A stretch of DNA of 64,000 bases, from positions 1-64,000 of the IMG/VR virus record IMGVR_UViG_3300044808_000010. One strand, given 5' to 3'. Positions 39,379 to 49,900 of the stretch are shown here, one piece after another (positions within the stretch are counted from its first letter, which is position 1; every line of letters starts with the position of its first letter). Both the position numbers and the translations under genes were made by a program. The notes under the pieces were generated by a model. That model did no database searches and was not told the origin of the DNA. It saw only the letters and a program-made list of their open reading frames with translations. Origin of the DNA: a virus.

Positions 39379-40752
39379 TCAGCGTGTCCCGGTTTTGCCT
39401 TCGACGGTGGCGAGAAATCGCTTGTTGCGCTCTTCCACGCTCAACGGCTCTTGATCCTGGGCCTGTTGAGTTGGAGTTTCGCGCTCGCGAGCAAGTGCGC
39501 CATCGGCTAGAGGTTCGGGTCGCCGAGTCTGTGCATTGTCAGCGGCAGGCTGGTTGTACGTCTTTAGGTAGGCGGTGATGAGAGGCTGCTTGCGCAGAAG
39601 TATCTCAGTGGTTTTGGCTCGCAACTTGGACGCGGCTTTCAAGACCGCCCAGTTGTAGCCATCCCCTTTATCCGTTTGATTCGAAACCATGGCGTCAATC
39701 GACTGCATCAGCGGATCGCGCGACAAGTCGAGAGAGGCTTCCAGAATCGCTTCCTTGATGACGTTCACCTTCATTTTGGCGACGTCTTCAGGATCACCTT
39801 TGACGGGCAACAAGTTGAACCGCTTAAACACGGATTCACGAGCTTCGTTGAACTTTTGACCTAAATCTTCGACATCTGCCTTGATCTGGTCTGCTTTCTT
39901 CGAAGCCGCTGTTTCTTCCTGGGACTTGCGCAGTTCGGCAATCTCATCGTCGCGTTTCTTATCCGCGGCGGTTTGCGCCTCGCGTCGCGCTATCTCTTCA
40001 GGCGGCAGCTTTTTCGATGCCACTTCCTGAATTTCGTCCAAGTCGAGTTCCCCATCCTTAACCAGTTGCGCCACCATCTTGAGCTTTTCGCCTGACCAGT
40101 CCGGCCCCATCGCGGTCTTGATAACCGATTCGAGCAATTCCGGGTTCTCGTCAATTGCGCCATAAAACACGTTGGTATTCAGCATGCTCCGAAACTGAGG
40201 ATTCGTTTTACCGATGTCCTCAAGGAACTGCTTAATCTCCGGCGCGTCCGGGCGCTGCGGCGAACTCAAAGCCACCGTGCGAAGAGTGTCGAGACGCTTT
40301 ACTGCCTCTATCCCGCCCAGTTCGTCAATTGCTTCCGCGTATGGCTGAAACTTCTTTGCCACGGCGGCGGCATACGAGCGAACCCCTTTCGGGCTGTTCG
40401 GGAATTTCTTGTCCAGTTCTTCACGGCTGAGAAGTTCAAGGTCTTCGTCGTCAGCCTCAGCATCCTCTTCGGCTTTCGCGTCAGGGGCCTTGGCTTCAGG
40501 CTCGTCCTTCTTCTCGGCGTCCGGCTTTTCATCCGGCTTGGGCTCTGGCGTTTTGGATTCTGGTTCTTTGGTAGGTTCTTCGACTTTAGGCTCTGGCTCG
40601 GTTTTGCCTTCCAATATCTTCAGAAAGCCTTCGTTGCGAGCGCCTACAGGGTCAACTCCCGTGCCTCCAGCCGGCGTATCGTCCGTCTGGGCTGCGGTAG
40701 CAACGGCGGGCTCCGCTACTCCTGGTTGTCCGTCTGTGATTTCTTCTGACAT
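39379..40752 (-). CDS. scaffolding-type protein
   Basis: This 457-residue protein sits directly upstream of the capsid gene and is acidic and helical, with an Asp/Glu/Lys/Pro-rich disordered region around residues 50-110. This is the classical design of scaffolding proteins that line the procapsid and are then removed. A short motif near the start (NEGFLKILEGKT) is repeated near the end (NKRFLATVEGKT), suggesting two similar capsid- or portal-binding contacts. No protease gene is seen beside it. Confidence 0.75.
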   Translation of the reverse strand: MSEEITDGQPGVAEPAVATAAQTDDTPAGGTGVDPVGARNEGFLKILEGKTEPEPKVEEPTKEPESKTPEPKPDEKPDAEKKDEPEAKAPDAKAEEDAEADDEDLELLSREELDKKFPNSPKGVRSYAAAVAKKFQPYAEAIDELGGIEAVKRLDTLRTVALSSPQRPDAPEIKQFLEDIGKTNPQFRSMLNTNVFYGAIDENPELLESVIKTAMGPDWSGEKLKMVAQLVKDGELDLDEIQEVASKKLPPEEIARREAQTAADKKRDDEIAELRKSQEETAASKKADQIKADVEDLGQKFNEARESVFKRFNLLPVKGDPEDVAKMKVNVIKEAILEASLDLSRDPLMQSIDAMVSNQTDKGDGYNWAVLKAASKLRAKTTEILLRKQPLITAYLKTYNQPAADNAQTRRPEPLADGALARERETPTQQAQDQEPLSVEERNKRFLATVEGKTGTR

Positions 40753-40827
40753 AGTTTTCTGTTCTCGTTACGCCGCCACGCACGCGGAGAACTTCGGATT
40801 GCGCGGCGGGAATTGATACAAGCGAGA

Positions 40828-40856
40828 ATTGAACACAGCGCGTGTCACAATGTCAA
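40828..40856 (-). promoter_or_regulatory. promoter of the scaffold/capsid unit
   Basis: On the - strand a perfect TTGACA (40856-40851) and TTCAAT (40833-40828) are separated by 17 bases, within the 165-base gap upstream of the scaffold gene. It would boost transcription of the most abundant head proteins. Confidence 0.55.
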
Positions 40857-40898
40857 CTTAAAATTTGGCGGGGTTATCTGGCGGGTCGTTTTGGCGCG

Positions 40899-40912
40899 TC
40901 CCCCATGGGGGA
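40899..40912 (-). repeat. dispersed palindrome copy 11
   Basis: Non-coding copy. In the sense direction of the late genes it begins five bases after the stop of the KTSC gene and lies upstream of the scaffold promoter. Confidence 0.95.
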
Positions 40913-40917
40913 GATTT

Positions 40918-41151
40918 TCAGGAGATTTTCTTCGCTGGCGGGATGTCAGGATTGGTTTTGATGTAGTGGTGGTAAAAGGAGCCGACCGAGCCGCCTTCGC
41001 TGTGATTTGCGAGCATTCGGGCCGCCAGTTCGTCCGAAACGTCTGAATGCTCGTAAACATGCCCGCTCTTGAATTCGACGCGCAGAACGCCGCCTTCATG
41101 CGAAAACGCGGCGACATTCGACGACTTTGGGGTTTCAGTTCTAGGGATCAT
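40918..41151 (-). CDS. KTSC-domain protein
   Basis: A 77-residue protein of the KTSC type: a Ser near residue 11 (SSNVAAFSHEGG), LRVEFKSGHVYEHSDV, then a helix and HSEGGSVGSFYHHYI. The family is small, widespread in phages and bacteria, and often follows portal-region genes; its function is not known in general. It overlaps the portal gene end by four bases. Confidence 0.7.
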   Translation of the reverse strand: MIPRTETPKSSNVAAFSHEGGVLRVEFKSGHVYEHSDVSDELAARMLANHSEGGSVGSFYHHYIKTNPDIPPAKKIS

Positions 41152-43685
41152 CCCGCAAACTCCGGTATTTTACTATTCATTTCCTGTTCCGCCTGCGCCG
41201 CCAGTTTCATACGCTCCAAACGCTCCTGAAACTGCTGCTCATCCTTCTGCTTCGCCATCTGGAATTCCTGATCCGACATTTGTTTCTGCGACTCAGCCGC
41301 CAGCGTTTTATCTTTCTCCGCCGCCTTGGCCTGAAGTTCCTTATCTTTGTCAGCCGACTGCTGCGCTTCGATTTGCGCCTTCGCCGCGCCCATCGTCTGC
41401 GCTTTCTCCATATCCGCCTGCTTCACAATATCAGAAATCATCTGAATGCGTTTCGTCAGCACGGACAGCAATAACTGGTCAGGATGCTCCTTCGAATGCT
41501 GAGCTATGATCTCATTGCTGAAAAACTGCGCGGCGTACTGAATGTTTTCACTGTTCGGCAGTAACTCAACGCCTGGCAGCGTCAAAATCTGCTCAATGAC
41601 CTGCGGGTTCACTTCTGTTCCCGTCTCCGCCGTAATCACATATCCCTGACCGTTGCGCTCCATGTACTCGCAGGCGTCTTTGATCTTTCGCAGGATTTGC
41701 GTGTTGCGGCGCCGCTCGCGCTCAATGTTGTCCGGGTCGTAGTCAATCCGCGCAAACTGCGCGAACTGGACCCTGAGTTCAACCGGGATGTCAGGGTTCC
41801 ACAGAATGCCGGACTGGATCGCCGCCCCGAGGCGCTCTTCCTTCTCCTGATGCGTTACCGGAATATCTGAGCCCGCCACCGTCTGATAACTCAAATCTCG
41901 CTCAACATCGAGGTTGCGGAACGCCTCAATGTCCTGGTCTTCCCATGACTGATCGCGCTTGAACAAAACTCTGCGAATTTGCTCGTTCGACCAGTAGCGC
42001 TGAATGAAATTCAGGTGTTGCTTGGCGAATTGAATCAGCGCCGCACCTTTCGACTTCTGCGATGGAATCAGACTCGACAATCCCCTCTGAGCAAGTAGCT
42101 GCTGGCCGCCCAGCGTCCTATTGCTAGGGTCGCCTTGCCCAACTACCGCTCGCGGCGCGCGGCCGATTTCCTCGCCACCCTGCTTAACCAGCGTCTCCCA
42201 GAGAGCAAACAGATCGCTGGAAAGCCTCGAAGGTTGCAAGTCCTCCGTGTACCACTTGATCGGATGGTTTCGCGCCGCGCCTTTCTTCGTGTATGAAATC
42301 CCGCCGGCGCGATTCTTGAAATCCTTCTTGTCCAGAATGAATGGATCGATGATTCGATGCGGGACCGAAGCGTGAGTTCCGTACTCATAGAATAGCGTAA
42401 AGAAAGCATTCGCCGCTTCCTGAATGTCGTTCAACTCCTGCTGACCTTTACCCCAGAAAGACGCGCCATTCATTAGCCAGAGGCCGGAAACCAACACTTC
42501 GTTGTGGGATTCATTATCTACCCACAGAACCTTCTTCCCGCACATCACCAGATAGAGGCCGACAAACTTCTTCTTTCCAAACGCCTCCGCAATGGTCTGG
42601 CCCTTCTTAATTTCAAACGGGCATTTCTTCGAGACTTTGAAGTCTGCGGGAGCCTTCCAATTCGCTACGGCAGCGGGTGAAATCCACCAGATTGACTCCT
42701 GCAGCAAGTCATCGTCATTCGCGCCTTGCTTGCCCTTTGTGGCGTCTTTGACCGTGGCGATCGAGCCGGACTCCAAAGCGTGCCACCACTTCACCGGATC
42801 CGTCCACGTCTTCCCGTCGCTCGCCTCCAAGCCCTCAACTACATCGTCGCCGTAGAGTTCTCGGAGTTCGTAGCGCCTTCCGAGGCGGTTCATGTTGACG
42901 AACCTGGCGGGACGCAAATCCCCACCGCGGCAGTTCACTTCGTCAACGCGAAACAGGAATGACGGATAGACGCCAAAGAAGTTATCGACTTCGGGAGCCT
43001 CTTTGTACTCGCCCTGAATCTCGACTTCGGTTTTGTCCCCCATGGGGGAATCGACGTAGGCGGCCATCTTTCCGCAGGCGGGACACTTTTGCTTCTGGCC
43101 GAGGTCGGCACCCTTTTCGGTGGCGAGGTTGACGGCGGGACCGGACGCCCCACACTCAGCGCATGAATACTCCGGCTCGTTTGTCTCGATTTCGCTCTTC
43201 TGGACGGTCGGCACTTTCATGCTGGAGCGGGCTTTTCGGGCAGTGCAGCCGGACACGCCGAACCAGTTGAAAGAGCACTGGCAATAAAGCGCCATCTTGT
43301 ATTCTTCCATATCTGTCCAGAGCGTGTTGTAAACCTTTTCGAAAAGGGATTGGGCGACACGATCCCCGCCCATCTTCGCCGGGTCAGATGAGTCGGAAGA
43401 GATTTCAAGTTGAACGCGGGTGGAGAGCCAGTCGTTGCAGTGCGTCCAGATGACTTGACCGATGATCGGCCACTTCATCAGACCCTCGGAGGGGACTTCC
43501 TGGTAGGAGTTTAGGGACTTATCCCAAAAGCCGTGATAGTCGTTTTGTTCGCGACGGTGAAGCGTCACGCCAAGTGCGGTGCGATACTTTTCTCCGCCTT
43601 CGATGTCCTTCTCCCAACGCTGCGTGCGCACACGAAGCATCTCATCGAATTCCAGCGGCGTCTCTTCGTTGTCTTTAATGGGCAT
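41148..43685 (-). CDS. portal protein with zinc-ribbon insertion
   Basis: This 845-residue protein forms the dodecameric DNA channel through the capsid. The body is the phage portal type (RYELRELYGDD, WLMNGASFWGKGQQELNDIQEAANAF, a GGQQLLAQRGLSS stretch), with a long C-terminal helical region rich in Gln, Glu and Lys. An unusual zinc ribbon, CAECGASGP to CPACGKM, at about 174-207, is inserted near the N-terminus and followed directly by palindrome copy 12 (S-P-M-G-D from 213). The length suits a podovirus-like portal. Confidence 0.78.
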   Translation of the reverse strand: MPIKDNEETPLEFDEMLRVRTQRWEKDIEGGEKYRTALGVTLHRREQNDYHGFWDKSLNSYQEVPSEGLMKWPIIGQVIWTHCNDWLSTRVQLEISSDSSDPAKMGGDRVAQSLFEKVYNTLWTDMEEYKMALYCQCSFNWFGVSGCTARKARSSMKVPTVQKSEIETNEPEYSCAECGASGPAVNLATEKGADLGQKQKCPACGKMAAYVDSPMGDKTEVEIQGEYKEAPEVDNFFGVYPSFLFRVDEVNCRGGDLRPARFVNMNRLGRRYELRELYGDDVVEGLEASDGKTWTDPVKWWHALESGSIATVKDATKGKQGANDDDLLQESIWWISPAAVANWKAPADFKVSKKCPFEIKKGQTIAEAFGKKKFVGLYLVMCGKKVLWVDNESHNEVLVSGLWLMNGASFWGKGQQELNDIQEAANAFFTLFYEYGTHASVPHRIIDPFILDKKDFKNRAGGISYTKKGAARNHPIKWYTEDLQPSRLSSDLFALWETLVKQGGEEIGRAPRAVVGQGDPSNRTLGGQQLLAQRGLSSLIPSQKSKGAALIQFAKQHLNFIQRYWSNEQIRRVLFKRDQSWEDQDIEAFRNLDVERDLSYQTVAGSDIPVTHQEKEERLGAAIQSGILWNPDIPVELRVQFAQFARIDYDPDNIERERRRNTQILRKIKDACEYMERNGQGYVITAETGTEVNPQVIEQILTLPGVELLPNSENIQYAAQFFSNEIIAQHSKEHPDQLLLSVLTKRIQMISDIVKQADMEKAQTMGAAKAQIEAQQSADKDKELQAKAAEKDKTLAAESQKQMSDQEFQMAKQKDEQQFQERLERMKLAAQAEQEMNSKIPEFAG
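43036..43049 (-). repeat. dispersed palindrome copy 12
   Basis: In the portal gene, sense TCCCCCATGGGGGA encoding S-P-M-G-D just after the zinc ribbon. CGAT precedes and CAAAAC follows. Confidence 0.95.
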
Positions 43686-43836
43686 TTAGTCTTCGTACTG
43701 CGTAGCGAGAAACGACGTGTCGAACTCCATCTTCAAATTCAATCAGAATGGAATTCATTTTGCCGCGAGCCAGCACCTTGCACGGCTGGCCGTTACGCTC
43801 AGGAAGCCGACAGCGAAGCCGCCAGTAATGCGTCAA
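43675..43836 (-). CDS. small basic hypothetical protein
   Basis: A 53-residue basic protein starts at TTG 43836 (overlapping the preceding stop, TTGA) with GGGAGAG upstream, and ends 11 bases inside the portal gene. Its sequence has a beta-barrel-like run (CKVLARGKMNSILIEFEDGVRHVV) typical of small RNA- or DNA-binding folds. The exact overlaps on both sides support it as a real gene. Confidence 0.65.
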   Translation of the reverse strand: MTHYWRLRCRLPERNGQPCKVLARGKMNSILIEFEDGVRHVVSRYAVRRLNAH

Positions 43837-44300
43837 CTCGCTCTCCCTTCTAAATGCGCCACGTCTGCGGGATCAAGTGAATTTACGTAGTCGCCAGTAA
43901 GCGGCTCGCTCTTTTCCGCCAAGTCCATGTTTTGCCGCTTCATCGCGATATCGTGAACCAATTTGCGCCTGCGCCCAAGTTCGCCTTCATACGACACGTT
44001 CAGCGGATCGCTCACTTCTCGAAGTTCCGCTTCCATCTCTTCCAGCGTTTGCTCGCGCTCTTCCGGCGTATCGCCCAGCATTTGCGCATGGAGTTTCGCG
44101 TCCTGAGTGGTCGGCAGTTCGCGCCACGTCAGCGCGCCATCGGCCAGCGCGGTCGCCATCTCTTTCCAATCAATTGCGTGCTGCTTTTCAGAATCGCGCT
44201 CTGCCGCAAGGTGTCGCAGTTCTTCGCGGCGCACGAACTTGGCGTACATCGCGATACCGCCGACGAGAAGAATGATGATGGCAAGGTAAATGGGCGTCAT
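43833..44300 (-). CDS. membrane-anchored coiled-coil protein
   Basis: A 155-residue protein with one N-terminal membrane helix (IYLAIIILLVGGIAMYA) and a long charged coil. It lies between terminase and portal genes. No family is recognised. A membrane-anchored coil could be a spanin or a virion assembly factor, but its position argues against a lysis role. Confidence 0.55.
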   Translation of the reverse strand: MTPIYLAIIILLVGGIAMYAKFVRREELRHLAAERDSEKQHAIDWKEMATALADGALTWRELPTTQDAKLHAQMLGDTPEEREQTLEEMEAELREVSDPLNVSYEGELGRRRKLVHDIAMKRQNMDLAEKSEPLTGDYVNSLDPADVAHLEGRAS

Positions 44301-46468
44301 AGATAACCCTGTCTCCTTAGTCGCTCCTGATAATCCAGAAGCGCGCTTCCGGTCATACCAGATTTATCCTCATTTTCCAATCGTCTTCTGGCTTGATTCA
44401 TTGCCGCCATCCGCCCGCGATAGTCCCATCCTGTCAGTTTCTCGACTTCTTCCGGCGCAAATGCAGGGTTCAGCGCCTTCATTCTGTCAGCCAAATCTTC
44501 TGCTTCGGACTTCGTTCCAGTCAGCGCGCCCCAGACGATTGCCGCTGCCCGAGCGTCGTCAACGAGATCATCATCCTTCTTTTCCGGCCGCATCTGACCG
44601 ACAGGCTTTCCCGCTTCTTCTGGCGGGTAGTGATAGCCCTGAATCTGACGACGCAGATTCATCATACCCATAAAATCCGTTCCGGGCTCGACATAAGGCT
44701 CGCCGTTTTCCCTGAGCCTCAGTTCGCCCTGGCCGTCTTGAGTCACGATGATCATGCGCGTGTAGCCCATCACTCGCCGCGCCACGTTGCCATGCTGATC
44801 AAGAATTGGATCACGCAACGGATGCGGCTTGTCCTTGTGAATCACCGTGAGAAACTCGGTGATTTGAGCAATGCCGGATTCGTAGTCAGTCTTCCAGCCT
44901 TCAAATTCAAGCCCGTATTCTTCTGAGTAATTGACTCGCTCAGACTCAGCTTCATGGGAGTTCTGCCGCAGCGCCATTTTCCCGTCTTCATCGTCCGGCG
45001 CTTCAAACATGCGAACGTTATCGACAATCAGGCGGAACGTCGCTCCAATTGGCGCAAGCCATTCACGGAAGAAAAACACACAGTCAGAGAACCTTCGGTG
45101 ATCCGGCAGTCGCCAGCACCAGAGCCATGCGTTCCTGTGCTTCGCGGTCGCGCCACGGTCATTGAAGCACGCTATCTCGCACTGGCCTTGCGGTATTCGC
45201 GGCCGCCCATCCCCGTCGTCGGGAAAGAATATCCCTTCCCTGCCCATCGCGCGCCGCAACTCCGACATCGTGATGACAGTATGAATCTCGGAATACATCG
45301 GCCACACGCGCCCAGGCTGCGAGGCTTCCGGGTCCATGTCGATTTCCTGCGCAATCAACTCCTTCGACATCTTCGGCCCGATGTAGCCGAACGGCAGCGA
45401 GGCATACCAGCGCGCGTCTTTCCACGGATGGTCTTTCCAGTTCAGCGTGAAAACGTTCGCGCCCTCAGAGATCCAATCCTCGTAAAACTGATTGAATTTG
45501 CCCTTGACCGACGAAATCTCAATTACCGACTTCGACGTACCGCCCGCCACCGAATCCTTCTGCGCATACCCACCATCAGGCCATGCCGCAAACTCGTCCA
45601 TGATGACGACTGTAGCGCGCTGCTGGCGCCCAAAGTTCTTTACCGGCGCTTCCCCGGAAACTACAGAGCCGTTGTTCGGGTTCGCCAGCATCATTCCTGA
45701 CGAATGTTTACGCCAGTCAAAACTCTCCGGCATCATCCAGGCCGGCAGGAGCCTGAGTTGCATCCTGATCTTCTCGAATAACGTGTCAGGATTCCTCTGT
45801 GAATCAACCAGGTCGTCTTTACGGGAAGACAGAAGCGCGGTAAAGCCGGATACCACTAACCACTTCAGCGCCGACCAGTCGCACGCAATGACAGTTGCGC
45901 CCATGTCCCGCGACTTCGGAGCCACGCCGGAAGACCTCTGGATGAACACCATGTCTTCCAGCCACGCAATGAACTCTTTCTGGCGCTCAAACGGAGATAG
46001 CGGGACGGTAGCGAGCCCAGAGTCGGCGCGCGGGTCGAATCCCCAGGCGTAGTATTCGAACCAGTGGATCGCGCCCTCCGCCCCGTCAGCAATCTTCTCG
46101 AGTTCGCGCTTTCGGTTCTTAATCCCGTCAAGGTATTTCAGGCGCTTCTGCGCGACATCGGCGGCGCGGTTGAGTTGCCACGCAACGAGGTCTTTCTGAT
46201 ACTCGCGGGCTTCGCGCTCAGTTTCGTTGCGCGCTTTTTTGATTAGCGCGGCGATCTTCTTTTGTTCAGCGGGGATTGTTTGCCGGGCGGCAATACATTG
46301 GTGGAGGGCGGTAATGAGCGGGTCGGGAGCCTTCAGGACGGACTTGAGACGCCCGCGCGCGGCCATGACGGTCGCGCGCTCAGATTCGTCCATGTGCGGC
46401 CAAAGTTCGGCGAGATCGTCGTCAGACCACGACTCGATGCCGGGGCGGTTAGGCAGGCCCACTGTCAC
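44297..46468 (-). CDS. terminase large subunit
   Basis: This 723-residue motor protein packages DNA. The ATPase part has a Walker A-like KSRDMGAT (185-192) and Walker B IMDEF (289-293). The nuclease part lies in the C-terminal half, with acidic residues near LIVDNVRMFE and DDDLVDDAR. A 130-residue helical N-terminal extension is present. The start is GTG 46468, or possibly GTG 46462, which is better spaced from the GGAG site. It overlaps the small-subunit gene by 20 bases. Confidence 0.85.
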   Translation of the reverse strand: MTVGLPNRPGIESWSDDDLAELWPHMDESERATVMAARGRLKSVLKAPDPLITALHQCIAARQTIPAEQKKIAALIKKARNETEREAREYQKDLVAWQLNRAADVAQKRLKYLDGIKNRKRELEKIADGAEGAIHWFEYYAWGFDPRADSGLATVPLSPFERQKEFIAWLEDMVFIQRSSGVAPKSRDMGATVIACDWSALKWLVVSGFTALLSSRKDDLVDSQRNPDTLFEKIRMQLRLLPAWMMPESFDWRKHSSGMMLANPNNGSVVSGEAPVKNFGRQQRATVVIMDEFAAWPDGGYAQKDSVAGGTSKSVIEISSVKGKFNQFYEDWISEGANVFTLNWKDHPWKDARWYASLPFGYIGPKMSKELIAQEIDMDPEASQPGRVWPMYSEIHTVITMSELRRAMGREGIFFPDDGDGRPRIPQGQCEIACFNDRGATAKHRNAWLWCWRLPDHRRFSDCVFFFREWLAPIGATFRLIVDNVRMFEAPDDEDGKMALRQNSHEAESERVNYSEEYGLEFEGWKTDYESGIAQITEFLTVIHKDKPHPLRDPILDQHGNVARRVMGYTRMIIVTQDGQGELRLRENGEPYVEPGTDFMGMMNLRRQIQGYHYPPEEAGKPVGQMRPEKKDDDLVDDARAAAIVWGALTGTKSEAEDLADRMKALNPAFAPEEVEKLTGWDYRGRMAAMNQARRRLENEDKSGMTGSALLDYQERLRRQGYL

Positions 46469-46961
46469 TCTCCGGGAGTTCTAAGATTTTGTCCCCCAGT
46501 GGGGGAGACTTTTCCGCCGCTGCCCGCTTCGCCTCAGCACGCTGAATTGCCAACAAGGCTTTATCTTCCAACTCGTTCTTCGCCGCATCGGCTTCGTCTG
46601 GATTCACTGTATCATTCGCCTTCCCTTGCATCGTTTTCTTCATGGCAAGGATTTCCTTGGCGGTCTTCGCGAGGTCAGGCAGCGAGGCTTTCGACACTTT
46701 CCGATTAATGGCGTCAAAAATCAGGAACAGCGTCTTGTCCAGCTTCTCTTCGACGTTGCCTTTCCAGATCGTAACAAGTTCGCGCGTCGCTTCGTCAAGC
46801 TCTTCGACTTTCGCGCGCTTCAGCCAGTAGCGACAGGTTCCCGGCGATATCTTTACCTCTGTCGCCGCGCGGCGCAGGTTCCCTTCATGCTTTTTGTACG
46901 CCGCGAAAAACCTATCGCGGTCAGCCTGAGAGTGCTTGGGAATGAAGTTTTGGCCGGGCAT
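46449..46961 (-). CDS. terminase small subunit
   Basis: This 170-residue protein is placed directly before the large subunit. Residues 12-50 form a DNA-binding helix-turn-helix (DRDRFFAAYKKHEGNLRRAA, TCRYWLKRAK), and the rest is an oligomerising coil. It would recognise the packaging site. Near the C-terminus palindrome copy 13 encodes P-P-L-G-D (residues 153-157), leaving 13 residues. The start overlaps the stop of the giant gene upstream. Confidence 0.78.
   Translation of the reverse strand: MPGQNFIPKHSQADRDRFFAAYKKHEGNLRRAATEVKISPGTCRYWLKRAKVEELDEATRELVTIWKGNVEEKLDKTLFLIFDAINRKVSKASLPDLAKTAKEILAMKKTMQGKANDTVNPDEADAAKNELEDKALLAIQRAEAKRAAAEKSPPLGDKILELPESDSGPA
46492..46506 (-). repeat. dispersed palindrome copy 13 (ACT centre)
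   Basis: Sense TCCCCCACTGGGGGA near the C-terminus of the terminase small subunit, encoding S-P-P-L-G-D. GAAAAGTC precedes and CAAAAT follows. Confidence 0.95.
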
Positions 46962-49900
46962 TATTCGATGATCTTGTCGATGCGCTCTTTCAGGGCATCG
47001 CGCTTCTCTGCGGGGAGTTTCTTCAATCCGCGGCGCACCTTCTTCTTCAGCATCGGAATCAGTTCCTCTTTCTGCTCTGGCTTCGCCTGTTCGACCGCTT
47101 CAACCGCCGTCTCCAAGGGCAGGGGAATGAACGACGATTGCAGGGCGCTGAACTTACCCTTTTTGTGCAGTTCTTTCAAGTCGTCTTTCGCCAGTTTACC
47201 TTCTTCAATAAGACGCTCAATCTCGTCATCCTGGTCGTCTCCGGCGCGCTGGCGCTTAACGATTTCTTTCTTTAATTGCTGGCGCTCAGGATCAGCGGCT
47301 TTGGGAAACCCATTCGGGAACTTTTCATTGTAGTAATCGCGGATGACCTCTTCGGTTGCCGTATGATATTTACCTTCCTGAAGCCCCATCGAATTCACGA
47401 AAGACTCCCACCATGCATCGTCTGTATGGCCTTTCAGGCTAATCGGCATCGGCGACTTGACGAAGCTTTTGATTTGCTCGGCGGCATCAACCTTCTGGCC
47501 GCGATCATCGCGTCCGGTCAGCGCTGTAATGCCGGCCACAGAGACAGGCGAGAGACGGTGATAACTAAACCCGCGCGGGTCCGAAATCAAATGCACAATA
47601 TCGGCCGGGACGGTACGCACGCCGAACCAGCGCTTTTTATACATGATTCGAAACATGTTCTCCGGTTCCCAGTGATAGTCATCGTCCAGAAGTTTATTCA
47701 GGATGCGCGCTGACGTGTACTGGGTTATCGCCAAAAGCCCGAGCGCGGCCAATTGTTCGCGACCGTGATACTTCACCTGCTTGCCTTCCGGCGTTGCCAG
47801 TATCTCCGGCTTGATCGCCTGGGCGACAAATCTCGCGCGCGCCTCCAAAAAATCCGGTGCCAGCAGGAACACTCGTAGCGCGTCCTGATACGACGGATTG
47901 CGACCCATGTACTTATAGTTCAACTCGCCAAAGGCCGCGTTGGATTGCTCGGCCGTCATCTCCGCAATCTGGTCGGGGTTCAGGGTCTTGCCGTAACGCT
48001 TCGTATTTCGTTCGTAAGCGTGCAGCGCCATCGTCATCTTCAATTCGGGAATGAAGTCCCGGAAAAGGTAATCCTGATAAGGCTGGAAAATTCGACTGCC
48101 AAGAATGGGTATCTTGTTCGTCAGGTTTCCGCCCGTCAGCCCTTCGCTGAACTCTTCCATTCCGTCAAAGGTCGCTACTTGAAGGCCGCGCTTAATCAGC
48201 AGACTTTGCGTCGGATCGTCGAAATTCAACTTAATTCGATTCAACGGATTGACCTTGTGTCCGAGCGCGTGAATTCCTTCTTGAACCTGGTGGAATCCCG
48301 AGAGCGAAAACATAGTGCCCTTAATGGTCGTTTGGGCGGTTTTGACGCCGCGCGCAATTGTCGGCAGCGTATCCTTCCCCGAAAACCATGAGCGCCCCAA
48401 CACGTTCTTCAAATGTCCATACGCTTCCGGGTGAACCAGCATGTCGCCCTTCATAAAAATAGGCGTCTTGTTCTCTCCCTTCGTGTTCATCAACCACTTC
48501 CAGCCGCGCAAGGCAGGGTGATCGACAACGCGGTAGTCAGAAAGGTCAAGCGGTTCTTCCTGCATCGCCTTTCGGGCGACCGCCGTAGGCATGCTGGGCT
48601 GCTTCGTATGAGGGCGAATCACATACTGTTCGGGCGGTTCTTCGCCTTCGGGCACAGCCGCGCCACTTCCGGAGATTTCTACTAATGGTCGTCCGTCGCT
48701 GGCCTTAGAACCATGCAAACTCAGAATGAATTGCCGCGAGAAGATCGCCCGGTCGAGGCTCTGATTGTAAATGGAAAGCAGCGTCCCAATGTCCTTCGAT
48801 AGCGGTTTGCGGCCTATCTGCTCGCCTTCGAAGAAACTGTCAAAGATGCGCTGCTTGGCAAACCGAAAGTTGGGCTCCAACAATCCTCTTTGTACATCTG
48901 CCATCAGATTCTTTGTAACTTCGTTCGAGCGCGACCATGCCTGGTTGACGTAGTTCTCAACGACGCCATTCAGAATCCCGGCCGCGTGCGCTTCCTGCCA
49001 GCGCGACTCGTAATACGACGAGATATTATTCGCCACCGTCTTCTCTTCGTCGGTCAATCTCTGCGCCTCTTCATATCCCATGCGAAGCCGGAGTTTTGAC
49101 GCTGCCGCCCGTTGCGCTAAGACAGTGAGGTCGCCGCCAGCCTGAATGTAGTTTGTGATGGCCTCGCGCCGGAGTTTGCTCGGAATCTGCTTCTTAATCT
49201 GCTTCGCGAACTGGCGCGTTTCGTGATCGCTCCGTTGCGCCGCGTACAGGAAGTCGCCAAGGTCTTTCTTGTACTCCGTCACCTCGGGGCGGGTCAGCAC
49301 GGCCTCGCCAATGGCTTTCATGCGCGCCAGACTGTTTACTACCCAGTCCTTGCCTTGTGAGGCTTTGTCGGCGGCGTCCAGCGCAGAGGCGGTCAGGTTG
49401 CGCATGCCTTTGCCCTTCGGGAGTTTTGCGATGGCCTCGGACAATTGCTCTATCGTGCTCGCAGCCGGAACGTCGCCTTTGGCCGCAGCGCCGGGACCAA
49501 AACTGAGTCTCTCCCCCATGGGGGAATTTTCGGCATTGCCCTTAAACTTGGCCTGAGCCTCGTTGGCTGTGCCTTCCTCAATGGTGTAACCCTGCTTCTC
49601 TAATACCTGTTTGTAGCGCTCAAAAGCATGTAGTGGCACCCCGGCCATCGCCTCGCCGTGACGCTGAGTTTTGGTTATCTCTAGCAATTTAGCGGCGACC
49701 ACGGCATCATCACCGAAAAACTCCATGAAGTCCCCGAGACGATAGCCTTTGATTGTTTTCTTGGCGACAGCAGCGGGAGCCTCTTCTACCGCCGGAGTTG
49801 CTGTGGCTCCCGTTTTCGCTTTTGCAGCGAAGCGAGGAATGCGTATACCGCGCTCGGTTTGCTCTGCGGCGTCAAAGTCAAATCGTTTATCTAATCCCTG

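Noticed and set aside
44954-45700. 248-codon open frame on the + strand
   Set aside because: Antisense shadow of the terminase large-subunit gene, rich in Arg and Pro.
46449-46506. Palindrome copy 13 as the terminator of the terminase small-subunit gene
   Set aside because: No T-run follows and the gene continues 13 codons past it.
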